From Gillisella taibaishanensis (GTDB lineage: Bacteria > Pseudomonadota > Alphaproteobacteria > Rhizobiales > Rhizobiaceae), in NCBI RefSeq assembly GCF_001938985.1, contig NZ_MKIN01000022.1:310001-374000 (forward strand): a stretch of DNA of 64,000 bases. The letters are read 5' to 3'. Shown here one piece after another: positions 10,117 to 18,632 of the stretch (position 1 is the first letter of the stretch; each line of letters opens with the position of its first letter). Position numbers and translations under genes: made by a program. Under the pieces are notes generated by a model. That model was not told the origin of the DNA and ran no database searches. It was given only the letters and a program-made list of their open reading frames with translations.

Positions 10117-10728
10117 ATGAACCAGAACGCGATGAGATCGGGCAGGCTTGGCCGGCCCCGGGAATTCAACATCGAGGAGGCGCTTGACGCGGCCCTCGTG
10201 GTGTTTTCCGAACGCGGCTATCAGGCCGCCTCGATCAGCGAGCTCGCCGAGGCCATGGGCCTGACGGCGGGGAGCATATACAAGGCCTTCGGCGACAAGC
10301 GCGGCGTGTTCCTCGCTGCCTTCGACCGCTACTGGTCGGTGCGCCACGCGATGATCCTTGCCCGCATCGCCCCGTTACAAACCGGGCGCGAAAAGCTGTT
10401 TGCGCTGCTGCAGCACTATGGCGAAAGCGCCCATGGTGAGATCGGCCGGCGCGGCTGCATGGTCGTCGGCGGTGCCAATGACCTTGCGCTTCTCGATGCG
10501 GAGGCCGCTGCCCGGGTAGCAACTGCCTTCGACGCCAACCGACAGCGTATCGAGGACCAGATCGTGCGCGGCCAGACCGACGGCTCGATACGGCCAGACC
10601 TTGACGCGGATGTGACGGCCAGTGCCTTGCTTTGCCTGACTATGGGCATGCGGGTCGTTGGCAAGACCGGTAGAACCGAAGCCGAGATGCTCGCCGTGGC
10701 CGAGGCTGGCATGCGCCTGCTGGATTAG
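10117..10728 (+). CDS. TetR/AcrR family regulator
   Basis: 203 residues. The N-terminus has a basic arm (GRLGRPREFNIEEALDAAL) and the HTH GYQAASISELAEAMGLTAGS with IYKAFGDKRGVFLAAF. The C-terminal part resembles the TetR_C subgroup containing CMVVGGANDLALLD. The major facilitator gene lies 246 bases downstream on the same strand and is the most likely target, since regulator-exporter pairs of this type are common; this is inference. Confidence 0.9.
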   Translation: MNQNAMRSGRLGRPREFNIEEALDAALVVFSERGYQAASISELAEAMGLTAGSIYKAFGDKRGVFLAAFDRYWSVRHAMILARIAPLQTGREKLFALLQHYGESAHGEIGRRGCMVVGGANDLALLDAEAAARVATAFDANRQRIEDQIVRGQTDGSIRPDLDADVTASALLCLTMGMRVVGKTGRTEAEMLAVAEAGMRLLD

Positions 10729-10974
10729 ACCAAACCGTGGGCCTGACGGATCGGTCTGAGCCAGGTCAATTATTGCTTACGACGCCGGTGAAACGTCCCC
10801 CGGCTGAATTCGTCACGTATAGGTCCGGGCTTCCTTCTCGGTCCGGCAAAGCAGGCATCGCGCCGCGCGAGCCAGAAAATCCCGCATGGCGCCCAAGCGT
10901 CATGCCCGCCTCTATCAGAGACCAATCGCCAGGCGCTCCCAACGCCATGGCCCCATCGAAATGAGAACACGATT

Positions 10975-12216
10975 ATGTCCCTGCCCCGCCCCTTGTTGCG
11001 CCATGACGGCGACCATGCCCTGTCGCCGCTGCTGACCTTTATCTTTGCGCTCGCCTGCGGGCTGATCGCCGCCAATCTCTATTACGGCCAGCCGCTGGCG
11101 GGGCCGATCAGTGCCGATTTGGGCTTTTCGCCACAGGCAACAGGACTTATCGTTACCCTCACCCAGATTGGCTATTGTCTCGGCCTTCTGTTGCTGGTGC
11201 CGCTCGGTGACCTCGTCGAAAACCGCAGGCTCGTCTTGATCCTCATCGGACTTGCCGCGCTTGCGCTGCTGGGCGGCGCGCTTGCAACCACGCCCGGCCT
11301 GTTTCTTCTTGCCTGTCTGGGTATCGGGCTCGCCTCGGCTGCCGCACAGGTTCTCGTACCCTTTGCCGCCAGCATGGCGCCGGAGGCAACACGCGGCCGC
11401 GTCGTCGGCAATGTCATGAGCGGGTTGCTCTGCGGTATCATGCTTGCCCGACCCATCGCCAGTTTCATCGCGGAGTTCTCGTCCTGGCACGTCATTTACG
11501 TGCTCTCGGCCGTTGCAATGATTGTGCTTGCTATCATCCTTGGCATCAGCCTGCCGCACCGCAAGCCCCATGGCCAGATCAGCTACGGTGCACTCCTCTC
11601 CTCCATGGCCCACATGGCACTGACGAACCGCGTGCTGCAGCGCCGGGCGTTGTACCAGGCCGGCATGTTCGGCGCATTCAGCCTGTTCTGGACGACAACC
11701 CCGCTATTGCTGTCGGGTCCACATTTCGGCCTCAGCCAGAACGGCATCGCGCTGTTTGCTCTTGCCGGTGCTGCCGGCGCCATCGCCTCGCCGATTGCCG
11801 GCCGCCTTGCTGACCGCGGCCTCACGCGGCAGGTCTCGCTCGGCGCCATGGTGCTCGGCATCGCCGCCTTCCTGCTTGGTCGCTATGCGCTGGATGTCGC
11901 ACCGACCGCCGGCCTCATCTGCCTGACGCTTGCCGCAATCACCCTCGACTTCGGCGTTCAGGCCAATCTGATAAGCGGCCAGCGCATCATCTATTCGATG
12001 TCGCCAGCCCATCGCAGCCGGCTGAACGGCATCTACATGGCGACCTTCTTCCTCGGCGGAGCGCTTGGTTCGGCTATCGGCGGCTGGTCCTATGCCACAG
12101 GCGGCTGGGCACTTGCCGCCTGGGTGGGGCTATGCTTCCCCTTGTTCTCACTGCTGCTGTTGCTGACAGAAACACGTCAGCCGAAAGCCTCCGCCCAGCA
12201 GGAAAGCCAGGCCTAA
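10975..12216 (+). CDS. Major facilitator superfamily transporter
   Basis: 413 residues with about twelve hydrophobic segments. Seen: the first helix LSPLLTFIFALACGLIAANL followed by YYGQPLAGPI, the loop 2-3 motif GDLVENRRLVL, and IAGRLADRGLTRQ between helices 8 and 9, a repeat of the MFS loop motif. The sequence resembles the YnfM/NepI-like drug or metabolite exporters. It probably exports a small molecule across the inner membrane using proton motive force; the substrate is unknown. The gene lies behind a TetR gene on the same strand. A dispersed palindromic repeat follows at 12255. Confidence 0.9.
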   Translation: MSLPRPLLRHDGDHALSPLLTFIFALACGLIAANLYYGQPLAGPISADLGFSPQATGLIVTLTQIGYCLGLLLLVPLGDLVENRRLVLILIGLAALALLGGALATTPGLFLLACLGIGLASAAAQVLVPFAASMAPEATRGRVVGNVMSGLLCGIMLARPIASFIAEFSSWHVIYVLSAVAMIVLAIILGISLPHRKPHGQISYGALLSSMAHMALTNRVLQRRALYQAGMFGAFSLFWTTTPLLLSGPHFGLSQNGIALFALAGAAGAIASPIAGRLADRGLTRQVSLGAMVLGIAAFLLGRYALDVAPTAGLICLTLAAITLDFGVQANLISGQRIIYSMSPAHRSRLNGIYMATFFLGGALGSAIGGWSYATGGWALAAWVGLCFPLFSLLLLLTETRQPKASAQQESQA

Positions 12217-12254
12217 GGCCTGAGCAGATCCACACAAAGACCGATAGGCACCTA

Positions 12255-12299
12255 GAGCATTTCCGGACCCAAACGCATCGCATTTTGCCGGAAATGCCC
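12255..12299. repeat. Dispersed palindromic repeat (GCATTTCCGG family)
   Basis: GCATTTCCGG (12257-12266) and CCGGAAATGC (12288-12297) bracket an A/C-rich core containing AAACGCATCGCATTTTG. Related sequence occurs at 32288-32322 and twice at 38923-39032. The site lies between the MFS and HxlR genes and may end transcription of either. Confidence 0.7.
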
Positions 12300-12301
12300 T
12301 C

Positions 12302-12715
12302 TCAGCCATTGGTCATATCGAACCGCTCTCTCGCCTCGACCACGCGAGAGTGATTGTCCACGGCAAATTCCACCAGCGCCCGGAGCGATTCCACCAGCTG
12401 CTCACCAAGCTCCGTCAGCGTATATTCAACGCTCGGCGGCTTGGTCGGAAACACTTCACGATTGACATAACCATCCCGCTGCAGGTCCCGCAGTGTCTGC
12501 GTCAGCATGCGCTGCGATATGTCAGGCACAAGCCGGCGCAATTCACCAAAGCGGGAAGGCTGCTTGGCCAACGCTGCCAGAATGAGCGTCGACCACTTAT
12601 CGCCGACATGGGAAATTACCGAGCGAACCGGACAAACGTCTTCCAGTCGACCGGCCTTGTCGCGGCCCTTTATGGCCGCTGATGCTGTCGTCAGGGTGAG
12701 CATGGTATCGTTCAT
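12302..12715 (-). CDS. HxlR family transcriptional regulator
   Basis: The start was placed at ATG 12715 (MNDTMLTL), which has AAAGGAT upstream, giving 137 residues; a longer open frame exists but lacks a signal. The HxlR winged helix is clear: [22 protein letters not shown] with the N-terminal Cys, then [20 protein letters not shown], and the wing [12 protein letters not shown]. The single Cys in VCPVRS is the redox- or aldehyde-sensing residue in several family members. It is divergent from an NmrA-type oxidoreductase, 136 bases away, which is its probable target, as in many HxlR/QorB-like pairs. Confidence 0.92.
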   Translation of the reverse strand: MNDTMLTLTTASAAIKGRDKAGRLEDVCPVRSVISHVGDKWSTLILAALAKQPSRFGELRRLVPDISQRMLTQTLRDLQRDGYVNREVFPTKPPSVEYTLTELGEQLVESLRALVEFAVDNHSRVVEARERFDMTNG

Positions 12716-12779
12716 AACGGTATCCTTTCTGTAACCTGCGGAGCAGAAACTGCCTTCTTTACAGCAACTACGTAAACCT

Positions 12780-12812
12780 GTTTGTAGAGCAAGTCTCAAA
12801 TTGAGAGCAACA
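12780..12812. promoter_or_regulatory. Divergent promoter/operator region of hxlR and the oxidoreductase
   Basis: CTCAA-A-TTGAG is an 11-base inverted repeat at about 12796-12806, with TTTGTAGAGCAAG just upstream and CTACGTAAAC before it. HxlR regulators bind palindromes in such divergent regions; the exact site is a guess. Confidence 0.3.
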
Positions 12813-12851
12813 CCTTTATAGGCTATCGAGACCTAGCCGGGACATTATGTG

Positions 12852-13727
12852 ATGACCAAAATCTTGATTACCGGAGCCTCCGGACACCTTGGAAAACTCG
12901 TGATCGAGCATCTGCTGCAGAGCCAGCACGTTGCAGCCTCCGAGATCGTTGCCGGCAGCCGCAAGCCTGAAGCCCTCACGGAGCTTGCCGCCAAGGGCAT
13001 TGAAACGCGCCGCGTCGATTTCACCGATCCTGCTTCGCTTCCCGCTGCCTTTGCCGGCATCGATCGTCTGCTGATCATCTCCACCGATGCCATCGGCTCG
13101 CGCGTCGAGCCGCAAAAGGCTGCTATTGCCGCCGCCGTTAGTGCCAAGGTCGGCCGGATCTTCTACACATCCATGCCGAAGCCTGACACGTCGAAGATCC
13201 TGTTTGCTCCTGAACACCAGGCAACAGAGCAGGCCATCAAGGACAGCGGCCTCGCCTACACCATCTTCCGCAACAACTGGTACATGGAAAACCTGTTCAT
13301 GGCGCTGCCGTCAGCGCTTGCCAGCGGCCAGTGGTACCAGGCCTCGGGTGCCGGCAAGACCGCCTATATCGCCCGTGCCGACATTGCCCGCGCGATGGCT
13401 GCCGGCCTTGCCAAACCCGTTGCCGACAGCGTCATCTATACGCTGAATGGCGAACACGCGTACAGCAACCCGGAAATTGCCGCGCTTGCCGCGAAGGTCA
13501 CCGGCAAACCGCTGACCGTCGTTGACATCACCGACGAGCAGTTGGTGCAAGGCATGATCAGCGCCGGAGTCCCTGCAGCTGTCGCACCGGCCTTTGCCTC
13601 GGTGGATGCAGCTGTGCGCGCGGGTGATCTCGATATCGTCAGCGACGATGCAAGAAAGCTTGCCGGTCAGCCGCTGATGACGCTGGAAGCCTTCCTGGAC
13701 GCCAGCAAGGCAGTGTTGCTCGGATAA
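12852..13727 (+). CDS. NmrA-like NAD(P)H-binding oxidoreductase (QorB type)
   Basis: 291 residues from ATG 12852 (a GTG codon directly precedes it). The N-terminal dinucleotide fold reads ILITGASGHLGKLVIEHLL, and there is no classical SDR Tyr-x3-Lys. GLAYTIFRNNWYMENL and the late VTGKPLTVVDITDEQLV match NAD(P)H:quinone oxidoreductase type 2 (QorB) and NmrA-like proteins. It probably reduces quinones or senses NADPH. It is regulated, by inference, by the divergent HxlR protein. Confidence 0.85.
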   Translation: MTKILITGASGHLGKLVIEHLLQSQHVAASEIVAGSRKPEALTELAAKGIETRRVDFTDPASLPAAFAGIDRLLIISTDAIGSRVEPQKAAIAAAVSAKVGRIFYTSMPKPDTSKILFAPEHQATEQAIKDSGLAYTIFRNNWYMENLFMALPSALASGQWYQASGAGKTAYIARADIARAMAAGLAKPVADSVIYTLNGEHAYSNPEIAALAAKVTGKPLTVVDITDEQLVQGMISAGVPAAVAPAFASVDAAVRAGDLDIVSDDARKLAGQPLMTLEAFLDASKAVLLG

Positions 13728-13741
13728 TATCCAGATCAAAA

Positions 13742-13765
13742 GCTGTGCGCCATCTGGCGCACAGC
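13742..13765. terminator. Bidirectional terminator between the oxidoreductase and pdxJ
   Basis: GCTGTGCGCC (13742-13751) pairs perfectly with GGCGCACAGC (13756-13765) around ATCT, with AAAA before and A/T-rich sequence after, between convergent genes. Confidence 0.8.
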
Positions 13766-13783
13766 ATCAAAACTGCGCGATGA

Positions 13784-14536
13784 TCAGATCGTCTCGCCGC
13801 AGGCGCGGCGGAACCGCCGGACGGCTTCCGCCATGCCGAACTCCAGCGCTTCCGCCGTCAGCGCATGACCGATAGACACTTCCGCCAGATAAGGAATGCG
13901 CGCCGCGAGTGCCGGAAGATTGGCAACGGTGAGGTCATGACCACCATTGACCTGAAGCCCAAGCGCATGAGCCGCATCCGCAGTGGCGCCTAGCAGGTCC
14001 AACTCCTTTGCCGCCTTTTCCGGCGCATCGTAACAGCCGCCATAAGTGCCGGTATACAGCTCGATACGGTCGGCGCCGGTCGCCTTGGCTACGGCAACCG
14101 GTTCCGTCCGGCCATCACCATCCGCAAATAGCGATACCCGCATGCCGCCAGCCTTCAACCGGGCAACCGTATCGGTCAGGAAGGACTGATGGGCCAGAAA
14201 ATCCCAGCCATGATCGGAGGTTGCCTGCGATGGGTCGTCAGGCACAAGCGTTACCTGATCTGGCTGGGCCTCCTCGCAAAGCCGCAGAAAATCCTCGCTC
14301 GGATAACCCTCGATGTTGAATTCCGCCTGCGGATATTCGTCATCGATCAAGGCGCGAAGCACCGGCAGATCGGCAAACCGGACATGACGCTGGTCCGGGC
14401 GCGGATGCACCGTCAGCCCGTAGGCGCCCGCTGCGAGCGCCAGATGGCCAAAATGACGTAGGTTCGGCCAAGGAAGGTCGCGCCGATTGCGCAGCATTGC
14501 GATGGCATTGAGATTGACGGATAATTGTGCTGGCAT
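13784..14536 (-). CDS. pdxJ: Pyridoxine 5'-phosphate synthase
   Basis: Start placed at ATG 14536 ([19 protein letters not shown]), giving 250 residues, close to E. coli PdxJ (243). It condenses 1-deoxyxylulose 5-phosphate with 3-amino-2-oxopropyl phosphate, the last ring-closing step of vitamin B6 synthesis. Seen: [15 protein letters not shown] (N-terminal strand), HPRPDQRHV (phosphate and catalytic His region), [20 protein letters not shown], and the C-terminal [11 protein letters not shown] and [12 protein letters not shown]. It is less typical of the E. coli form in a few loops ([10 protein letters not shown] for NIDHVATLRN), a variant common in Rhizobiales. Confidence 0.93.
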   Translation of the reverse strand: MPAQLSVNLNAIAMLRNRRDLPWPNLRHFGHLALAAGAYGLTVHPRPDQRHVRFADLPVLRALIDDEYPQAEFNIEGYPSEDFLRLCEEAQPDQVTLVPDDPSQATSDHGWDFLAHQSFLTDTVARLKAGGMRVSLFADGDGRTEPVAVAKATGADRIELYTGTYGGCYDAPEKAAKELDLLGATADAAHALGLQVNGGHDLTVANLPALAARIPYLAEVSIGHALTAEALEFGMAEAVRRFRRACGETI

Positions 14537-14718
14537 GACCTCAAACCCGTGTGAGCGCGCCGCGCAAAGGCGCAGCATCAAAGCAGCGGCTGTGCCGCCA
14601 CCCAATCCTGTAAAACCTTGAGGACCAAAACACCAATGAGATTCTGAGATGAATCGGTAGAAATCGATGATGTTGCGCGCAGGCAGCGCGGCTGGAAGGA
14701 AAGAATTCCTCCAAATAT

Positions 14719-14964
14719 GTGAAAAAGCCCATCAAAACCTTGGGTTTGAATTTTAGAGATATTGATGATAATATTGCAAACAAAGGGTTAAAGATAGCGC
14801 TGGTGGCGGATACTCATAAAAGACGCGCCACAGCAACATCTAAGGCCAGTCCTGTTTCGGAGGAAGAGCATCTCTATCGACAATCGATTTTTGAGTATCG
14901 TCGCGTCTATGTAGAGCTGATTTTGAAACGATATTGCAATGAATTGATGAAGGCCCCGACTTGA
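14719..14964 (+). CDS. Possible small protein, unknown (weak)
   Basis: An 81-codon GTG-started frame with a protein-like spread of Lys, Glu, Arg and aliphatic residues ([33 protein letters not shown]). The stretch is clearly AT-richer than its neighbours. It ends just before the MerR-LuxR regulator, with only 23 bases between. The ribosome-binding site is not convincing. It could be a real, possibly recently acquired, small gene or a chance frame in the regulator's leader. Confidence 0.35.
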   Translation: MKKPIKTLGLNFRDIDDNIANKGLKIALVADTHKRRATATSKASPVSEEEHLYRQSIFEYRRVYVELILKRYCNELMKAPT

Positions 14965-14987
14965 TCGGGACAGGGGGGACATATCGC

Positions 14988-15680
14988 ATGGCAGGCCAGC
15001 ATGAATTGCTTGACGTTACCAAGCCTATCGCTCCGGCCTTGAAAGGAGCACTTACGGTGATGCCGGATCTGCCTCTACCTGAGGATTTGCCGCCAGAACC
15101 AGTGGCGATTTCCGAGATGGCAAATCTGTTCGGCGTCACCCATCGAACTCTCCATTTCTACGAGGAAAAAAATCTTCTCTCCTCGAGCCGCATGGGGCTG
15201 ATGCGGGTCTATTATCATAGCGACATCATCCGCATGGCGCTGATCAACACCTGTCGAGAAATCGGCATGCCGATTGCCGCAATCCAGGACCTGCTGGTCG
15301 AGCTTAACGAAACCGCTACGCAGGCGCAGGCCAACGCACTGCTTGATGCCGCGCTCGAAGCCCGCAAGCGCGAGTTGATCGCTTCGCAATCGATGATGTT
15401 TCGCCAGATCGAGCAGATCAACAGCCTGCTGTCACGCGACGAAGATGACGTTGAACATGATGTCTCCCCGCCCCATCCTGGCATCGACCTGACTGAGCTC
15501 GAGCACCACTGTCTGACGCTGATGGCCGAAGGCTATACCCAGATCCGGGTGGCACGCAGCATGCAGATGACCTTCGAAGCTGTAGTGGCGCTGGAAGCGG
15601 GCATCATGCGCAAGGTGCAGGCGACCAACCGGTTTCAGGCGGTCGCAAAGGCGGTGCTGCTCGGCCTGATCGCCAACTAG
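14988..15680 (+). CDS. Hybrid regulator: MerR-type HTH plus C-terminal LuxR-type HTH
   Basis: 230 residues from ATG 14988, with GGGGGG eight bases upstream. Residues about 35-105 form a MerR winged helix: AISEMANLFGVTHRTLHFYEEKNLL, then MRVYYHSDIIRMALI. A coiled segment follows (AQANALLDAALEARKRELIA). Residues about 165-230 align along their length with the LuxR/GerE DNA-binding domain: LTELEHHCLTLMAEGYTQ, RVARSMQMTFEAVVALEAGI, MRKVQATNRFQAVAKAVLLG. The glycine and hydrophobic pattern is kept but some recognition-helix residues differ. The protein should be a cytoplasmic DNA-binding regulator; no target is evident. An ordinary MerR protein has its dimer helix and ligand domain where this one has the second HTH. 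Confidence 0.8.
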   Translation: MAGQHELLDVTKPIAPALKGALTVMPDLPLPEDLPPEPVAISEMANLFGVTHRTLHFYEEKNLLSSSRMGLMRVYYHSDIIRMALINTCREIGMPIAAIQDLLVELNETATQAQANALLDAALEARKRELIASQSMMFRQIEQINSLLSRDEDDVEHDVSPPHPGIDLTELEHHCLTLMAEGYTQIRVARSMQMTFEAVVALEAGIMRKVQATNRFQAVAKAVLLGLIAN

Positions 15681-15731
15681 ATCTGTCAGATCCCGCTTTT
15701 CATCTGATAGTAAACCGCATCTTTGGATGCA

Positions 15732-16862
15732 TTATCTGACGATAGTCAGGGTCTCTGCTGCGCGGGTCACGGCAGTGTAGAGCCAACGCTCGCGGGTATC
15801 GCGAAATGCCCAACTCTCGTCAAACAGCACGACATTGTTCCACTGCGAACCCTGCGCCTTGTGTACTGTCAGCGCATAGCCATAGTCGAATTCGTCGTAG
15901 CGCTTGCGGGTTGACCACGGAATTTCGGTCTCGACATCCTCGAAGGCCGCTTTCAGCAGCTTGATCTTCGCCGCGCCGCGATCCATGTCGTCGTCCTCGG
16001 GCTTGATCAGCAGGTTCATGCCTGGCTTTACCGTCTCGCGCGACGAGGTCATCACCTGCCAGAGCGAGCCATTCAGCAAGCCCTTCACCTGATCGTTGCG
16101 CAGGCATACCAGCTTGTCGCCGGATTGCGGGTAGTCGGCTGTAAAGCCTTTCAGCTCACGCAACCGCTTGTTATAGCGCCGCCGCGTCTTGTTGGTGCCG
16201 ACAAGAACCTGGTCGCAATTCAGCACCAGATCCTGATTGACCTCGTTCTTGGAAATCACCCGCGCCGTATCGCCGTAGTCGCCATGCATGATCTCCTTGC
16301 CCTCGCGGATCTGCATGGCAAGCTGAATGATCGGATTGTCACGGGCCTGGCGATGGATATCGGTCAGCAGGAAATCCGGCTCCTGCTCCGTGAAGAAGCC
16401 ACCGCCCGTCACCGGCGGCAACTGGCCGGGATCGCCCAGCACCAGAATCGGCGTGCCGAAACTCATCAGGTCGCGGCCGAGTTGCTCGTCGACCATCGAG
16501 CATTCGTCGATAACTATCAGCGCTGCCTTGGCAACCGGGCTCTGACGGTTGACCGAAAACATCGGCGTCATCGAGGTCTTGCCGGTTTCCTCGTCCTCAA
16601 TAGCTTCTTCGCCGCGCGGCCGATAGATCAGTGAATGAATGGTCTTGGCCGTCGTTGCCCCGCGCGAACGCAGCACCTGCGCCGCCTTGCCCGTGAAGGC
16701 CGCAAACAGCACGTCTCCGTCGACATGCTCGGCAAAATGCCGGGCAAGGGTCGTTTTGCCGGTTCCAGCATAGCCGAACAACCGGAAAACTGGGGTCTTA
16801 CCCTCCTTCAGCCATTTCGCAACGGCCTTGAGAGCTTCGTCCTGTTGAGGTGCAAATTCCAT
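15732..16862 (-). CDS. ATP-dependent DNA helicase of the Dda/RecD-like superfamily 1B
   Basis: Start set at ATG 16862 (MEFAPQQDEALKAVAKWL), giving 376 residues; the longer frame adds 29 untypical residues. Seen: Walker A LFGYAGTGKTTLARH, motif II ALIVIDECSMVDE, motif III LGDPGQLPPV, motif V/VI GYALTVHKAQGSQW and LYTAVTRAAETLTIV. The order and size match the short RecD-like/Dda proteins found in Rhizobiales and phages, not the long RecD2. It would unwind DNA 5'-3'; its cellular role is unknown. It is convergent with the hybrid regulator and lies downstream of the PLC cassette on the same strand, 117 bases apart. Confidence 0.9.
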   Translation of the reverse strand: MEFAPQQDEALKAVAKWLKEGKTPVFRLFGYAGTGKTTLARHFAEHVDGDVLFAAFTGKAAQVLRSRGATTAKTIHSLIYRPRGEEAIEDEETGKTSMTPMFSVNRQSPVAKAALIVIDECSMVDEQLGRDLMSFGTPILVLGDPGQLPPVTGGGFFTEQEPDFLLTDIHRQARDNPIIQLAMQIREGKEIMHGDYGDTARVISKNEVNQDLVLNCDQVLVGTNKTRRRYNKRLRELKGFTADYPQSGDKLVCLRNDQVKGLLNGSLWQVMTSSRETVKPGMNLLIKPEDDDMDRGAAKIKLLKAAFEDVETEIPWSTRKRYDEFDYGYALTVHKAQGSQWNNVVLFDESWAFRDTRERWLYTAVTRAAETLTIVR

Positions 16863-16979
16863 GGCGAGGAGATGCCGGGATTCGCGGCGGAAATGCAAGG
16901 AGAGAATAGACCGCCCCACATGGTAGATGCCCTGCCCCTTCGCAGGCACAGGACACCCCCTTTAACAATTTACCTGGGA

Positions 16980-18458
16980 TCAGCCAACCTGGAACGGCCG
17001 GGGATAATTCCAGTATTGGGCGTTGGACGCGATGAACAATTGCACAACATTCGCTCTCCCGCCCGTGCTGAGCGGATACGTCGTCTCTTCGTAGTCGAAC
17101 AGCGACCAGCCCAAACGCATACCATCAGGAGACAAGGCCGCATCCCCCAGGAAGCTCAGCACATCCTGCATGATGTAGATGCCGGTGACACCAAAATACG
17201 TTGCACTGGCATAATTCAACAACAGGCGTCTCGTATTCCCATCGATAGCGGGGGGATTGATTTGCGCGAGAGCCGCTTCCCAGACCCGGAATTTCTCTTC
17301 TGTCGCACCAAATGTCGGCAGACCCTTGAACTGATCTTGAACGTAGAGCTCGAAATCCCGTCCCGTCACCGGCATGCAAAGCTGCCCGCTCGTATTATCG
17401 GTCCAACTGATCGGCGCGCCAAACCGCTGCTCGCCATTGATCCGGTTCAGCAGATACATATGACCGCGCGCCTCGGCGAGTGTCGGCATCGCCGCCTGGG
17501 CGAGAACGGGATAGGGCTCAAGCAGAGCGGCCAGAGCATTCAATGCGGCAGGCTGCTGGGCGAGCGACACGTTGTTCCACGCATCGATTTTCAGCGAGAT
17601 TGCCAGGAACTCTCTTTGGTGGTGCACTAGAAATGTATTGAACTCATCCAAGGCGGACGACAGCGTTTGAAACTCATTCAAATGAACCTGACTTCCAATC
17701 GGGCCGTGGCATGTCACAAATGAAAACGTGCCGTCGGCATCTCGCACGCTGATACGAATATCAAACAGACGAACACCGCTCGTCATTTGCGCCGTCAGAC
17801 TGGTGTAGTGGCACGCATAGAATGTGTGCATGTCGGGGTTGATCGCGGCACTGTCATGCGTTCCTGGCAGATTGATCTGGTCGAGATAAAGCGCATCGGG
17901 AAGCTCGCTCAGCCAATCCGAATGATCCGTGGTGTCCTGAACCACAATAAGTTGCCCCACGAAGAGAAAGTGGGAAGCAAGCAGGCTGCCCAAGCTGAAG
18001 AGTTGCACCAACTGGCTCGTAGCATCGGCAACAGGCAGATAGGCAAGGTGCAAATAGTCCGGTTGAGCGGCAAGGGACGGACTGCCGATCCACCAAAAAT
18101 CGTCACCGTCAGTGTCACCTTGACCGACCCAGATATCGAGGTCAAAGTTTTCGACGCCAACAGCGAGTTGAACAGTGAGCTGAAACATAAATTTCAGCGT
18201 CTGGGGCGTGGTGCCCATCGTGGATTCGTCGCCGATAATATGTTGGAAGCCGCCACTTTGTTGCTCGAACACGTCGGCGAGCTGACTACGAGCGGGATCA
18301 TTGATCCCATCGTCGTCGATTGTCACGCTCCAGACATGGTCATTGTTGTGACTGATCTGGGGAACCACCGCGTTGATGACGCCATTGACTGTCTGGAACG
18401 TGCCGGGCGTATAGGTGATATCCCGGATGGCCGGGCACGTGAAATAAACACTGCTCAT
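16980..18458 (-). CDS. PI-PLC X-like phosphodiesterase fused to an unrecognised N-terminal domain
   Basis: 492 residues. Residues about 4-157 form a domain I do not recognise, shared with the protein encoded just upstream: DHVWSVTIDDDGINDP, TPQTLKF, VGQG, FWWIG. Residues about 190-480 are a PI-specific phospholipase C-like barrel: NLPGTHDSAA (His201), LFDIRIS (Arg235) and TCHGPI (His251). The two histidines are 50 apart, as in Bacillus PI-PLC (His32, His82). No signal peptide or membrane segment is seen, so secretion, if any, would be non-Sec. The enzyme may cleave a phosphoinositide or other phosphodiester; the true substrate is unknown. Confidence 0.8.
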   Translation of the reverse strand: MSSVYFTCPAIRDITYTPGTFQTVNGVINAVVPQISHNNDHVWSVTIDDDGINDPARSQLADVFEQQSGGFQHIIGDESTMGTTPQTLKFMFQLTVQLAVGVENFDLDIWVGQGDTDGDDFWWIGSPSLAAQPDYLHLAYLPVADATSQLVQLFSLGSLLASHFLFVGQLIVVQDTTDHSDWLSELPDALYLDQINLPGTHDSAAINPDMHTFYACHYTSLTAQMTSGVRLFDIRISVRDADGTFSFVTCHGPIGSQVHLNEFQTLSSALDEFNTFLVHHQREFLAISLKIDAWNNVSLAQQPAALNALAALLEPYPVLAQAAMPTLAEARGHMYLLNRINGEQRFGAPISWTDNTSGQLCMPVTGRDFELYVQDQFKGLPTFGATEEKFRVWEAALAQINPPAIDGNTRRLLLNYASATYFGVTGIYIMQDVLSFLGDAALSPDGMRLGWSLFDYEETTYPLSTGGRANVVQLFIASNAQYWNYPRPFQVG

Positions 18459-18632
18459 TGTCTAAATCCTGTAGGTATGGAGATTGCCAGCCTTGGCAGC
18501 AGCGTGCCTGCCAGCCGCTGAACAGCAGCGGCAACAGCAACTGGAAACCAGCGGCATCGGCAAAGTGATTGAGGGATGGATTATCGGCAGCCGGCGCAAC
18601 GCCGGGCGCACTACAAATCCGAAGAAACGGCC

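Noticed and set aside
14541-14783. An 80-codon reverse frame upstream of pdxJ
   Set aside because: Not protein-like and without a start signal; it overlaps the low-confidence forward frame at 14719.
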